Below are positions 6,408 through 13,147 of a stretch of DNA of 14,401 nucleotides, piece after piece (position 1 is the stretch's first letter; every line of letters starts with the position of its first letter). The stretch comes from Bacillota bacterium (GTDB lineage: Bacteria; Bacillota; Clostridia; Christensenellales; SZUA-584). Under the pieces are notes generated by a model. That model did not search any database and had not been told where the DNA came from. It was given only the letters and a program-made list of their open reading frames with translations. A program made the position numbers and the translations under genes. The DNA lies in the NCBI GenBank assembly GCA_023396555.1, contig JAEWWC010000276.1, forward strand, positions 1-14,401, read 5' to 3'.

Positions 6408-7118
6408 TTATGGCGCGGTGTTTATCCGCGTCCCGATATTCTCTCCCATCACCACGCGCTTGACGCCGCCTTCCACATCAAGGCCAAAGCATACGATAGG
6501 AATCTTGTTGTCCATGCACAGTGACACCGCTGTGGTATCCATCACCGAAAGGCCCTGGTTGATCACGTCGATATAGCTGATAAAGTCATATTTCTTCGCA
6601 TTCGGGTTAAGCTTGGGGTCACTGTCGTATACGCCGTCCACGTTCTTAGCCAGCAGTATCAGCTCCGCCTCTATCTCAGCTGCCCGCAGTGCCGCTGCCG
6701 TATCCGTCGAAAAATACGGATTGCCTGTCCCGCAGGCGAATATCACCACCCGGCCCTTTTCCAGATGCCGCATCGCCCGAAGCCGGATATACGGTTCCGC
6801 AATGGAGCGCATCTCGATCGCGGTCATCACACGGGTTTGCATGCCCTTATTCTCCAGCGCGTCCCGCATCGCCAGTGCGTTGATGACTGTGGCCAGCATG
6901 CCCATGTGGTCCGCTGTCGTACGGTCCATGCCGATGCCGCTGCGTCCGCGCCATATGTTACCGCCACCCACGATGATGCCAATCTCAACGCCCATCCTCG
7001 CAACTTCGATCACCTGGTCGGCTACCTGGCTCATCACGTCGAAATCGAAGCCAGATTTTCCATTGCCGGCTAAAGCTTCGCCGCTGATCTTCAGTATTAT
7101 TCTTTTGTATTTTGGCAT
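6408..7118 (-). CDS. pyrH: UMP kinase (uridylate kinase)
   Basis: PyrH phosphorylates UMP to UDP with ATP; it is a hexameric amino-acid-kinase-fold enzyme essential for pyrimidine nucleotide supply. The 236-residue protein matches the family in length and shows KISGEAL (10-16), the glycine-rich GGGNIWRG (51-58), DRTTADHMGMLATVINALA (65-83), GTGNPYFSTDTAA (130-142), LLAKNVDGVYDSDP (155-168) and the C-terminal GENIGTRI. ATG 7118 is preceded by AAGGAAGG with a spacing of about nine bases. It is the first gene after the tsf terminator and so probably the first gene of the long operon, but I see no convincing promoter in the 110-base gap. It may depend on readthrough from rpsB-tsf or on a weak promoter. 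Confidence 0.97.
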   Translation of the reverse strand: MPKYKRIILKISGEALAGNGKSGFDFDVMSQVADQVIEVARMGVEIGIIVGGGNIWRGRSGIGMDRTTADHMGMLATVINALAMRDALENKGMQTRVMTAIEMRSIAEPYIRLRAMRHLEKGRVVIFACGTGNPYFSTDTAAALRAAEIEAELILLAKNVDGVYDSDPKLNPNAKKYDFISYIDVINQGLSVMDTTAVSLCMDNKIPIVCFGLDVEGGVKRVVMGENIGTRINTAP

Positions 7119-7188
7119 AAAACGCTTCCTTCCTTATTGTCCGCAGATGCGGGCTTTTCGGATACCCCAAAATGACGGGGTTTTGCAG

Positions 7189-7217
7189 AAAAGGGAGAGC
7201 TATCCCTCGGCTCTCCC
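7189..7217 (-). terminator. Intrinsic terminator after tsf
   Basis: Downstream of the tsf stop the minus strand forms an 8-bp stem, GGGAGAGC with GCTCTCCC (7210-7217 and 7193-7200), with a 9-base loop, followed by TTTT and then CT. The stem is perfect and GC-rich but the T-run is short, so termination may be partial, letting some transcription pass into pyrH. The remaining gap (7119-7188) has a weaker ACCCC/GGGGT hairpin at 7164-7181 and no clear promoter. Confidence 0.72.
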
Positions 7218-7229
7218 CCTGTTACCAAC

Positions 7230-7877
7230 TTATTTGGAAGCCTGTTTCATGACCTCTTCCACAAAATCATCTTTTCTCTTTTCCAGCCCCTCGCCCATCT
7301 CGTAACGGGTAAAGCGCCGGATCGATATCTTCTCGCCCATCTCTCCGATCTTCTCACTGACCAGATCCTTGATCGACTTATCGGGATCCTTCACGAACGG
7401 CTGCTCGACGAGGCAGAATTCCTTGTAGTACTTCTGTATGCGGCCCTCTACCATCTTATCGATGATCTTCTCGGGCTTGCCCTCGGCCAATGCCTGCACG
7501 CGCAGTATCTCCTTCTCATTCTCTATCACATCAGCCGGCACATCGGCAGCCTCCAGATAGATCGGGTTGGCCGCCGCGATCTGCATCGCGATATCCTTTA
7601 CCAGCGTCTTGAACGCGGGTGTCTTGGCCACAAAGTCGGTTTCGCAGTTCACTTCCACGAGCACGCCGATCTTGCCGCCCATGTGGATGTAGCTTTCCAC
7701 CACGCCCTCGGCCGCGATGCGGCCCGCCTTCTTCGCGGCGGAAGCGAGACCCTTTTCGCGCAGCACCTTAATGGCTTCGTCCACGTTGCCGTCACATTGC
7801 GTCAGCGCGTTCTTGCAGTCCATCATTCCCGCGCCGGTCTTCTCTCTTAATGCTTTTACATCACTTGCCGTAATCAT
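7230..7877 (-). CDS. tsf: Elongation factor Ts
   Basis: EF-Ts recycles EF-Tu by exchanging GDP for GTP. The product has 215 residues, the short form common in Clostridia and thermophiles; E. coli EF-Ts has about 283. It begins MITASDVKALREKTGAGMMD, the UBA-like N-terminal domain that contacts EF-Tu, continues with KNAL, EAIKVLREKGL and AAEG, and has the conserved NCETDFVAK (77-85) of the core, where TDFV inserts by the EF-Tu nucleotide site. ATG 7877 is preceded by AAGGAGAG with about ten bases of spacing. It lies 32 bases after rpsB, the near-universal partner, and is followed by a terminator. Confidence 0.97.
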   Translation of the reverse strand: MITASDVKALREKTGAGMMDCKNALTQCDGNVDEAIKVLREKGLASAAKKAGRIAAEGVVESYIHMGGKIGVLVEVNCETDFVAKTPAFKTLVKDIAMQIAAANPIYLEAADVPADVIENEKEILRVQALAEGKPEKIIDKMVEGRIQKYYKEFCLVEQPFVKDPDKSIKDLVSEKIGEMGEKISIRRFTRYEMGEGLEKRKDDFVEEVMKQASK

Positions 7878-7909
7878 CTATATCACACTCTCCTTGTGCT
7901 CAAATTGCC

Positions 7910-8704
7910 TTACTCTGCGGTTTCCGTAATAACAACCACTTCTTCATCCACGGCATACGCTTCTTCCACCTCGTCAGCCGGATTGCTACGCACCTCAGCC
8001 GCCGTCGGGTCCACCAGTTGCTCGCCCTGTTTGGCTTCCAGCACCGCGTCGGCCATCTTGGACGCCAGCAGTTTGACCGCACGGATGGCGTCGTCGTTGC
8101 CGGGAATCACATAATCGATCTCGTCCGGATCGCAGTTGGTATCCACGATACCCACCAGAGGGATGTTCAGAGAATGCGCCTCCGCGATAGCAATACGCTC
8201 CTTGCGCGGGTCCACAATGAATATGACGCCCGGCAGCTCCTTCATGTTCCGGATGCCGCCCAGGTTTTTCTGCAGTTTCTCGTGCTCGTGGCGTAGCTTG
8301 ATGACTTCCTTTTTAGGCAACAGCGCAAACTCCCCGTTCTCTTCCATCTTCTCGATTTTCTCAAGACGCCGTATGCGGCTGCGGATGGTCTTGAAGTTGG
8401 TGAGCATGCCGCCCAGCCACCGCTGGCTGACGTAATACATACCGCAGCGCTGCGCTTCCTGCTCAACGGATTCCTGCGCCTGCTTCTTGGTTCCCACAAA
8501 CAGCACGGTCTTACCTTCCATCACCGCGTCGCGCACAAAAAAGTACGCATGCTCCACCATTTTCACCGTCTTCTGCAGGTCGATGATGTAGATGCCGTTG
8601 CGCTCCGTGAAGATGTACTTCTTCATCTTGGGGTTCCAGCGACGTGTTTGGTGCCCGAAATGAACACCCGCTTCTAAAAGCTGCTTCATTGAAATGACTG
8701 ACAT
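7910..8704 (-). CDS. rpsB: 30S ribosomal protein S2 (uS2)
   Basis: S2 joins late in 30S assembly, on the back of the small subunit near S1 or the anti-Shine-Dalgarno helix. The 264-residue protein begins MSVISMKQLLEAGVHFGHQT and shows WNPKMKKYIFTERNGIYIIDLQKT, FVGTKKQAQ, QRWLGGMLTNF, LPGVIFIVDPRKE, GIVDTNCDPD and IPGNDDAIRA, all standard for uS2. The last 35 residues or so form an acidic tail (PADEVEEAYAVDEEVVV), common but variable in Bacillota. ATG 8704 follows GAGGAGG with a five-base gap. A second purine-rich GGAGG lies about 15 bases further up, beside the foot of a predicted leader stem. The longer open frame to 8839 runs through promoter and leader and is rejected. Confidence 0.98.
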   Translation of the reverse strand: MSVISMKQLLEAGVHFGHQTRRWNPKMKKYIFTERNGIYIIDLQKTVKMVEHAYFFVRDAVMEGKTVLFVGTKKQAQESVEQEAQRCGMYYVSQRWLGGMLTNFKTIRSRIRRLEKIEKMEENGEFALLPKKEVIKLRHEHEKLQKNLGGIRNMKELPGVIFIVDPRKERIAIAEAHSLNIPLVGIVDTNCDPDEIDYVIPGNDDAIRAVKLLASKMADAVLEAKQGEQLVDPTAAEVRSNPADEVEEAYAVDEEVVVITETAE

Positions 8705-8728
8705 ATTTTCCTCCTCGTTTTTATCCTC

Positions 8729-8793
8729 CCACCGCTTCACCTTTGTTGCACAACCCGATTTTAATCGGGCACGAATGAACAAATCGGCGGTGG
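8729..8793 (-). promoter_or_regulatory. Folded rpsB mRNA leader, candidate S2 autoregulatory site
   Basis: Between the rpsB promoter and start codon the minus-strand RNA can form nested helices. The outer one is CCACCGC with GCGGTGG (8787-8793 with 8729-8735), the middle one TTTGTT with AACAAA (8778-8783 with 8742-8747), and the apical hairpin is formed by a 16-base perfect inverted repeat at 8754-8769 (CCCGAT paired with ATCGGG). The foot of the outer helix abuts a GGAGG and lies just above the start-proximal GAGGAGG, so folding could affect ribosome access. Ribosomal-protein operons are often controlled by such leaders, and S2 represses its own operon in E. coli. The pairing is seen directly; regulation by S2 is inferred. 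Confidence 0.55.
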
Positions 8794-8810
8794 TGTGACA
8801 TACATTGAGG

Positions 8811-8839
8811 ATTATAGCACAGGGTTTTTCGATAATCAA
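8811..8839 (-). promoter_or_regulatory. Sigma-A-type promoter of rpsB-tsf
   Basis: On the minus strand, TTGATT (8839-8834), a 17-base spacer and a perfect TATAAT (8816-8811) form a near-consensus housekeeping promoter. TGC directly before the -10 makes it an extended -10 element. The predicted start of transcription is near 8804, giving a leader of about 100 bases. Confidence 0.88.
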
Positions 8840-8847
8840 TAATTAAT

Positions 8848-8879
8848 TGCGCCCTAAAAAAGCTTCTTTTTGGAGCGCA
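8848..8879 (-). terminator. Hairpin after the pit operon, probable terminator
   Basis: After the DUF47 gene the minus strand forms an imperfect long hairpin: TGCGC with GCGCA at the base (8875-8879 with 8848-8852), a wobble and one mismatch, then A5G paired with CT5 around a three-base AAG loop. It is followed by an AT-rich ATTAATTATTG but not by a run of T outside the stem, so efficiency is uncertain. It separates the phosphate-transport genes from the rpsB promoter eight bases further on. A smaller palindrome, CGCAAATTGCG, lies at 8896-8906 just after the stop codon. Confidence 0.5.
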
Positions 8880-8913
8880 CTCATTGTTATCAACCGCAAA
8901 TTGCGATAATCCG

Positions 8914-9531
8914 TCAGGTCTTGGTGATGATGATGCCTTCCACAACGTCGGCTACGTCCTCGCAATCATCCAGCGCCGACTCCAGCACCCGGTATATCTC
9001 CTTCATCTTGATCAGCTCGATGGGGTCCTTCTCGCTGCCAAACAGTTCATACACGGCTTCCTTGTAACACTTGTCACCCATCTCTTCAATATGGTTGACT
9101 TCCATCACATACTCGCTGAGCTTGTTGCTCTTCTTGTGGTGTTTAATCTCGGACATCAGCTTGACGAGCATTTCGCAGGCTTTCACCACATACTCGGACA
9201 TCTGCTTCATCGGCGGCGTCACCTTGCATACATGCATCATCCACATCTTGCTCGCTACCGAGTCGATGCTGTCCGTGATGTCGTCCGTTTCCTTAGCGAT
9301 ACGGAATATGTCGTCCCGGTCAATGGGCGTGATAAACGCGTTGTTGAGATGTTCAACTACAATATGCAGGTGGTTGTCGGCCTCCTGCTCCACTTTTTTA
9401 ATCTCGGCGATACGGTCTTCGGTGAGGCAGCCGTCATGCATCATATCTTTCAGCAGACGCGCGGCGGTCAGGCCGTATTCCGTGCCCTTAACAAACATTT
9501 CAAAATAGTCCATCTCTTTTTTCAGTGCCAT
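8914..9531 (-). CDS. DUF47 / PhoU-like protein, putative regulator of the Pit phosphate transporter
   Basis: This 205-residue, helix-rich, charged protein belongs by appearance to the DUF47 (PhoU-divergent, YkaA-like) family, which is usually encoded next to Pit transporters and thought to gate or regulate them; PhoU relatives bind metal clusters through acidic and His residues. Visible family features are KKVEQEADNHLHIVVEHLNNAFITPIDR in two parts (a three-helix bundle with E-x(3)-D), DDITDSIDSVASK, and the second repeat EVNHIEEMGDKCYKEAV. I start at ATG 9531 because GGAGG at 9541-9545 lies nine bases before it; the ATG at 9540 touches that site and is too close. The gene begins 15 bases after the pit stop, so the two are co-transcribed and probably coupled. 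The regulatory role is inferred from family context. Confidence 0.88.
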   Translation of the reverse strand: MALKKEMDYFEMFVKGTEYGLTAARLLKDMMHDGCLTEDRIAEIKKVEQEADNHLHIVVEHLNNAFITPIDRDDIFRIAKETDDITDSIDSVASKMWMMHVCKVTPPMKQMSEYVVKACEMLVKLMSEIKHHKKSNKLSEYVMEVNHIEEMGDKCYKEAVYELFGSEKDPIELIKMKEIYRVLESALDDCEDVADVVEGIIITKT

Positions 9532-9540
9532 TTGTTTCAT

Positions 9541-9545
9541 CCTCC
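9541..9545 (-). promoter_or_regulatory. Ribosome binding site deciding the DUF47 gene start
   Basis: GGAGG directly abuts an ATG at 9540, leaving no spacing, but stands nine bases before the ATG at 9531. The second ATG is therefore the likely start, three residues shorter. Confidence 0.65.
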
Positions 9546-9546
9546 G

Positions 9547-10545
9547 TTAGAATATCGCGTGCAGCAGCAGCGCCATCAGATATCCGATCAGCGCGCATGC
9601 CGGAAAAGTCAGTATCCATGCCGTGAACATCTCTTTCACGATGCCCCAGTTCACATTGGACAACCGCCTTGCAGCTGCCGCACCCATTATGGCCGTGCCC
9701 TTGGTATTGGTCGTGCTTAATGGAATGCCGAAAACCGTGGCGGCGATCATACATGCAGAAGCCGCTATTTCAGAGGAGAACCCTTGGTATTTTTCAATTT
9801 TCACCATGTCCATCCCCATCGTTTTGATGATGCGGTATCCGCCTACTGATGTGCCGATGGCCATTAGCGCAGCGACACCCACCATAACCCAAATCGGAAC
9901 ACTGAAAGCGCCGCCCATCGGTATCACGCTGCCCAGCATCAGCGCATAGGCGATAACGCCGACAAATTTCTGCCCGTCCTGCGCGCCGTGGCTGAAAGCC
10001 ATTGCCGATGCCGAAACAACTTGTCCAAAGGAAAAGAACTTGTTCGCCCTGCGGCGCTGCATCTTCCCGAATGTTTTCGCCACGCCCGCCGTCAGCAGCC
10101 AGGCGGAAACGAACCCGATTACCGACGAAATACCAAGTCCGAGCAGCACCTTCTGCCATTCGGCCCAACTGACTGAGTCCAGACCGCTGCCCGCCAGCGC
10201 CGCCCCGGTCAGACCGGCAATCAGCGCATGGCTCTCGCTGGTGGGTATGCCAAACCGCCACGCGCCCACAGCCCAGGCCACGATGGAAATTTGTGCTGCA
10301 GCCAGCGTGATCAGTCCGTCCGTACCCGGCGTCAGATCGATGATGTTGCCGATGGTTTTAGCCACCGCCGTTCCCATCAAAAGTACACCCAATAAATTGA
10401 ATACGGCAGCCAAACCGACCGCCGCCTTTGGAGATAATACACGCGTTGAAACCACTGTTGTAATCGCATTGGGCGCGTCCGTCCACCCATTCACGAAGAT
10501 TGAACCACATACCAGAACGATAACTATGATCAGACCGATCCCCAT
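9547..10545 (-). CDS. pit: Inorganic phosphate transporter, PiT family
   Basis: Pit proteins are secondary transporters that bring phosphate (often as a metal-phosphate complex) into the cell with protons or sodium. The 332-residue product is hydrophobic with about ten membrane segments and the inverted-repeat architecture of the family. The first half has NGWTDAPNAITTVVSTR (19-35) and GIPTSESHALIAGLTGAAL (99-117). The second has AFSHGAQDGQKFVGV (183-197) and FGIPLSTTNTKGTAIMG (272-288). The two PTS/LSTT segments are the internal repeat. The DAPNAI variant replaces the more common DAANAI. ATG 10545 follows GAGGGG by about six bases. The adjacent DUF47 gene is the usual partner. A TTGACA-containing promoter lies about 85 bases upstream. 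Confidence 0.95.
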   Translation of the reverse strand: MGIGLIIVIVLVCGSIFVNGWTDAPNAITTVVSTRVLSPKAAVGLAAVFNLLGVLLMGTAVAKTIGNIIDLTPGTDGLITLAAAQISIVAWAVGAWRFGIPTSESHALIAGLTGAALAGSGLDSVSWAEWQKVLLGLGISSVIGFVSAWLLTAGVAKTFGKMQRRRANKFFSFGQVVSASAMAFSHGAQDGQKFVGVIAYALMLGSVIPMGGAFSVPIWVMVGVAALMAIGTSVGGYRIIKTMGMDMVKIEKYQGFSSEIAASACMIAATVFGIPLSTTNTKGTAIMGAAAARRLSNVNWGIVKEMFTAWILTFPACALIGYLMALLLHAIF

Positions 10546-10560
10546 TTTTTCCCCTCATGC

Positions 10561-10585
10561 AAAACCGGGCGGTCAACCCCCCCGG
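10561..10585 (-). promoter_or_regulatory. GC-rich hairpin in the pit leader
   Basis: The pit leader contains a stem of CCGGG with CCCGG (10581-10585 with 10565-10569), extended by two pairs past a G-G mismatch, with a five-base loop. TTTT follows, then the ribosome binding site about nine bases on. It resembles a weak terminator or an attenuator stem placed before pit. It may instead have no function, since the T-run is only four bases long. Confidence 0.3.
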
Positions 10586-10627
10586 CACTGTCGTCACTTT
10601 TCATTTGCTTAACAAAAACCTGATAAT

Positions 10628-10657
10628 AAAATAACATGCGGAAAAGACCGGTGTCAA
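10628..10657 (-). promoter_or_regulatory. Candidate promoter of the pit-DUF47 operon
   Basis: A perfect -35 TTGACA (10657-10652) is followed after 18 bases by TATTTT (10633-10628) on the minus strand. The -10 is imperfect, so the promoter may be weak or controlled. I saw no clear Pho-box repeat next to it. Confidence 0.5.
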
Positions 10658-10689
10658 CTAAGCCTCCCGGCCAAAAATGAATAAAATGG

Positions 10690-11739
10690 TCATTCGACAA
10701 CATTTGTATCAGGGCGATTCTTCAAACGTTTAATAGATATTACTTCGTCAAATACCACCAACAGGCTGCCCACAATCAGCATCATGTAGTAGGTCAAAAA
10801 GCGCCAGATCAGCATGGCAACAGCCGTCGCCGCTCCGAAAAACGGGCTGAAAAACAGCAGGAATCCGCCCTCCGACGCGCCTGCGGCGCCCGGCAGCGGA
10901 AAGAAAGACACGGCTAAAAACAACATCGCTTCCATTGTGAAAATGTCGATAATGCCGCTTGCTGAATACCCGAAAGACAGATAAATAAGATACGGTATCA
11001 CAAACAGAAAAGACAGATTGAGCACCGAAATGAAAAATGAACCCAACGCCCGGAGCTTGTATTTGGAGATATAAGCTGCAGCCGTATGATAGTCATCAAT
11101 AGTGTGTACAAAATTTTCAATCGCCTGATCCTTATTTTTGATAATTCTTACTTTACTCAGCAGTGATATCAGGCCGTTCCCTATCCTCATCACCAGCTTT
11201 TTGTTAATAATGGTGAGTATAATGAAAACAACTGCCACAAGGTTAATGACAAAGCCAAGCACAGCGAGCCAGAATGCCTCATTATGTTTGGTATAGAAAT
11301 ATGCTCCGCGCAGGCACATGCCGGAGATATAGATGGCGCACAGTGACAACTCATAGATAACAAACTTAATGGACACAATGCACGTGGCAGTACCTACCGG
11401 CACCTTGTTGCGGCGCATATACACCACCTGCATCGGCTGACCGCCCGAAGACGAGGGGGTCAAAGCGCAGTAATAAAGACCGATAAGCCCCACCTTGATG
11501 GACTGCAGCAGCGGTTCTCTTTTGTACATATATTTAGTAATGTCGTGAAGCAGCAACGCATCCATCAGCCAGTAAAGCAGCAGCGCCGCCACACAGGAGA
11601 AGAGCCACCATATGTTAAAATTCTCCAGAGCATGTCCGATCTCATTCAGGTCTGTCGCAAATAAAAGAATGACGATGATGGCTACAATCGTCACGCCCAT
11701 ATATATAAAACTGAATAAATGTGTCCTCTTCTTTTTCAT
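10690..11739 (-). CDS. Lysylphosphatidylglycerol synthase TM region / UPF0104 family membrane protein (flippase-like)
   Basis: The 349-residue integral membrane protein has about eight hydrophobic segments and matches the LPG-synthase transmembrane/flippase-like family (AglD2 and MprF N-terminal type). The family marks are ALTPSSSGGQPMQ near residue 95 and SFFPLPGAAGASEGGF near residue 280, in the spacing typical of this fold. It lacks the soluble aminoacyl-transferase domain of MprF, so it should not make lysyl-PG by itself; stand-alone members are usually thought to move or help make lipid-linked sugars or glycolipids. ATG 11739 follows GGAGG by four bases. It has its own promoter (11766-11794) and lies 124 bases after a GT4 glycosyltransferase, a common pairing that suggests a shared glycolipid pathway. 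Substrate unknown. By eye it is more AT-rich than the housekeeping genes to its left. Confidence 0.85.
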   Translation of the reverse strand: MKKKRTHLFSFIYMGVTIVAIIVILLFATDLNEIGHALENFNIWWLFSCVAALLLYWLMDALLLHDITKYMYKREPLLQSIKVGLIGLYYCALTPSSSGGQPMQVVYMRRNKVPVGTATCIVSIKFVIYELSLCAIYISGMCLRGAYFYTKHNEAFWLAVLGFVINLVAVVFIILTIINKKLVMRIGNGLISLLSKVRIIKNKDQAIENFVHTIDDYHTAAAYISKYKLRALGSFFISVLNLSFLFVIPYLIYLSFGYSASGIIDIFTMEAMLFLAVSFFPLPGAAGASEGGFLLFFSPFFGAATAVAMLIWRFLTYYMMLIVGSLLVVFDEVISIKRLKNRPDTNVVE

Positions 11740-11765
11740 TGGCCCTCCGCCGAATTGCTGACAGC

Positions 11766-11794
11766 ATCATACCAGATATACCCGAATAAATCAA
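11766..11794 (-). promoter_or_regulatory. Sigma-A-type promoter of the flippase-like gene
   Basis: On the minus strand TTGATT (11794-11789), a 17-base spacer and TATGAT (11771-11766) with a TGG extension give a good extended -10 promoter. Transcription should begin near 11759, leaving a leader of about 20 bases with the GGAGG. The rest of the gap to the glycosyltransferase stop (11795-11863) shows no good terminator. Confidence 0.8.
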
Positions 11795-11863
11795 GAAACT
11801 TCTGGCAGCCCGACAAGCGCCGGAACGGCAGCTGATAAGCGTTTTTCTAAACCCCACAGACTA

Positions 11864-13042
11864 TTAAGCTCTTTTAGCGGTCTGGCTCTTTTTCAGATCA
11901 ATTAAATACAGATATCGCTGATAAGCAACATCAATGGCATTTTCCCAGCTGCGATACAGTGTGGAGCGTGCAGCCTCTCCCGACTCGCATGCTTTTTCCG
12001 GGTTATGGATAATAAACCGAATTGCCTCCGCCAGCGATGTGGCATTATTCTGTATCAGGAATCCGTTCTCATTCGTCACCCCCTGAGACGTGCTGGAACC
12101 ACGGACAAACACAGTGGGACAGCCGCAGGCAGCCGCTTCCCGAGGCACCAGCGATGATGTGTCATAGAGCGAAGGAAAAAGCATGGCGCTGCTGCGCAGA
12201 TAAATATTGGCCACCAGTTCTCTATCCTGTATGCGGCCTGCAAATATGACCTTGTCATTCATCCCCAAATCCGACACCATTCGTTCCATTTCGGCGCGGC
12301 GCGGACCGTCGCCCACAAACAGCATGTGGAACTTCTCACCTTCGCCATGAAGATGCCCAAGGGCTTCTATCACCATCTTTAAGTTCTTCTGCCATACATG
12401 TTGGCCGATATACAAAAACAACGGCGTACCAGCGTCCAGTCCAAACCGGTTGTTGATCAACTCGTCCGTCTGAGGACTCCGGTACCGCATGTCGATATCA
12501 CAACCGTTCTCCATTATATATACGTCGCCGTTGTAGCCGTATTCACGCAGCGTTTCAACCGACGCATCGTTCACCGTCCATACCTCATCGGCTGATTCGT
12601 AGAAAGCCGCAATCATCTGAAGAACGCCCTCCACGATCTTGTCCGATTTGAGCGCCGCCTTGAAATCATCCTTATATTTTGAATGGAACGTGGCAACCAA
12701 GGGTATGTCCCTTTTGCGTACGATGCTTTTCGCTGCCAGTCCGGAAGAGAAAGGACAATGGGCATGGACGATATCAAACGGTATTTTTTTCAGGTCCAGC
12801 CAGAACGACGTTTGCATCTGCGGAAGCCCGAAGCGGTATTCGTGCCGGGTAGGCACCTTAACGGAAGAGTACCTGTAAACAGGGTAATCATAATCATCAA
12901 CGGCATCCGGATGCTTGGGCGTTACCACACAGCAGGAGCCATACTTTTTGTTCATCCAGTAAGCGTAATTCTTGACGACATTGGCCACGCCGTCCACGAT
13001 GGGCGGAAAAGATTCATTAAACTGGCCGATTGTGATGTTCAT
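11864..13042 (-). CDS. GT4-family glycosyltransferase, probably acting on a membrane lipid
   Basis: The 392-residue protein has the GT-B two-domain layout of family GT4. The N-terminal acceptor domain begins MNITIGQFNESFPPIVDGVANV, the FPP-x-VDGVA loop seen in diacylglycerol and phosphatidylinositol sugar transferases, and continues with DIVHAHCPFSSGLAA (90-104) and ATFHSKY. The C-terminal donor domain has YIGQHVWQKN (211-220, with the donor-phosphate Lys219), LFVGDGP, VIFAGRI and FPSLYDTSSLVPREAAACGCP. In the last motif Asp294 and Glu302 occupy the E-x7-E site, with Asp in place of the first Glu, a variant I believe occurs in related GT4 enzymes. ATG 13042 is the only good start; GGAGG lies 13 bases upstream and AAAGG touches the ATG, so initiation may be modest. 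With the neighbouring flippase-like protein it may build a glycolipid. Donor and acceptor are unknown. Confidence 0.85.
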   Translation of the reverse strand: MNITIGQFNESFPPIVDGVANVVKNYAYWMNKKYGSCCVVTPKHPDAVDDYDYPVYRYSSVKVPTRHEYRFGLPQMQTSFWLDLKKIPFDIVHAHCPFSSGLAAKSIVRKRDIPLVATFHSKYKDDFKAALKSDKIVEGVLQMIAAFYESADEVWTVNDASVETLREYGYNGDVYIMENGCDIDMRYRSPQTDELINNRFGLDAGTPLFLYIGQHVWQKNLKMVIEALGHLHGEGEKFHMLFVGDGPRRAEMERMVSDLGMNDKVIFAGRIQDRELVANIYLRSSAMLFPSLYDTSSLVPREAAACGCPTVFVRGSSTSQGVTNENGFLIQNNATSLAEAIRFIIHNPEKACESGEAARSTLYRSWENAIDVAYQRYLYLIDLKKSQTAKRA

Positions 13043-13093
13043 CCTTTAAATAAAGCCTCCCTAATCTGCAGTTCCTCTGCGCAGACCCACATC

Positions 13094-13121
13094 ATTATAG
13101 CAAACCCTTTATCTTTTTCAA
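13094..13121 (-). promoter_or_regulatory. Sigma-A-type promoter of the glycosyltransferase gene
   Basis: On the minus strand TTGAAA (13121-13116), a 16-base spacer and a perfect TATAAT (13099-13094) with a TGC extension form a strong extended -10 promoter. The predicted start is near 13087, leaving a leader of about 45 bases. A 10-base palindrome, TCTGCGCAGA (13076-13085), lies at the predicted transcription start and could be an operator or part of a small leader stem. Confidence 0.82.
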
Positions 13122-13131
13122 TTGACATTTT

Positions 13132-13147
13132 GTAAACAATTGTTTAC
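13132..13147 (-). promoter_or_regulatory. 16-bp perfect palindrome upstream of the glycosyltransferase promoter, putative operator
   Basis: GTAAACAATTGTTTAC is a perfect two-fold symmetric site centred about 52 bases before the predicted transcription start and ten bases upstream of the -35. Its size and symmetry fit a dimeric helix-turn-helix regulator (TetR-, MarR- or LacI-like). The position suits an activator or a repressor acting from just upstream. No regulator gene lies in the window, so the protein cannot be named. Confidence 0.55.

Noticed and set aside
8884..9720. Plus-strand open frame of 278 codons over the DUF47 and pit genes.
   Set aside because: It is the antisense of two clearly recognised genes, is rich in His and Leu as expected from reverse translation, and has no promoter or ribosome binding site.
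10540..10605. Possible 24-codon leader peptide (starting MKSDDSAGG) overlapping the pit start.
   Set aside because: There is no Shine-Dalgarno site in front of its ATG and the peptide has no feature of known leader peptides.
10660..10695. Weak hairpin AATGA/TCATT with T5 at the end of the flippase-like gene, considered as a terminator.
   Set aside because: The stem has only five, mostly A-T, pairs and a nine-base loop; too weak to call.
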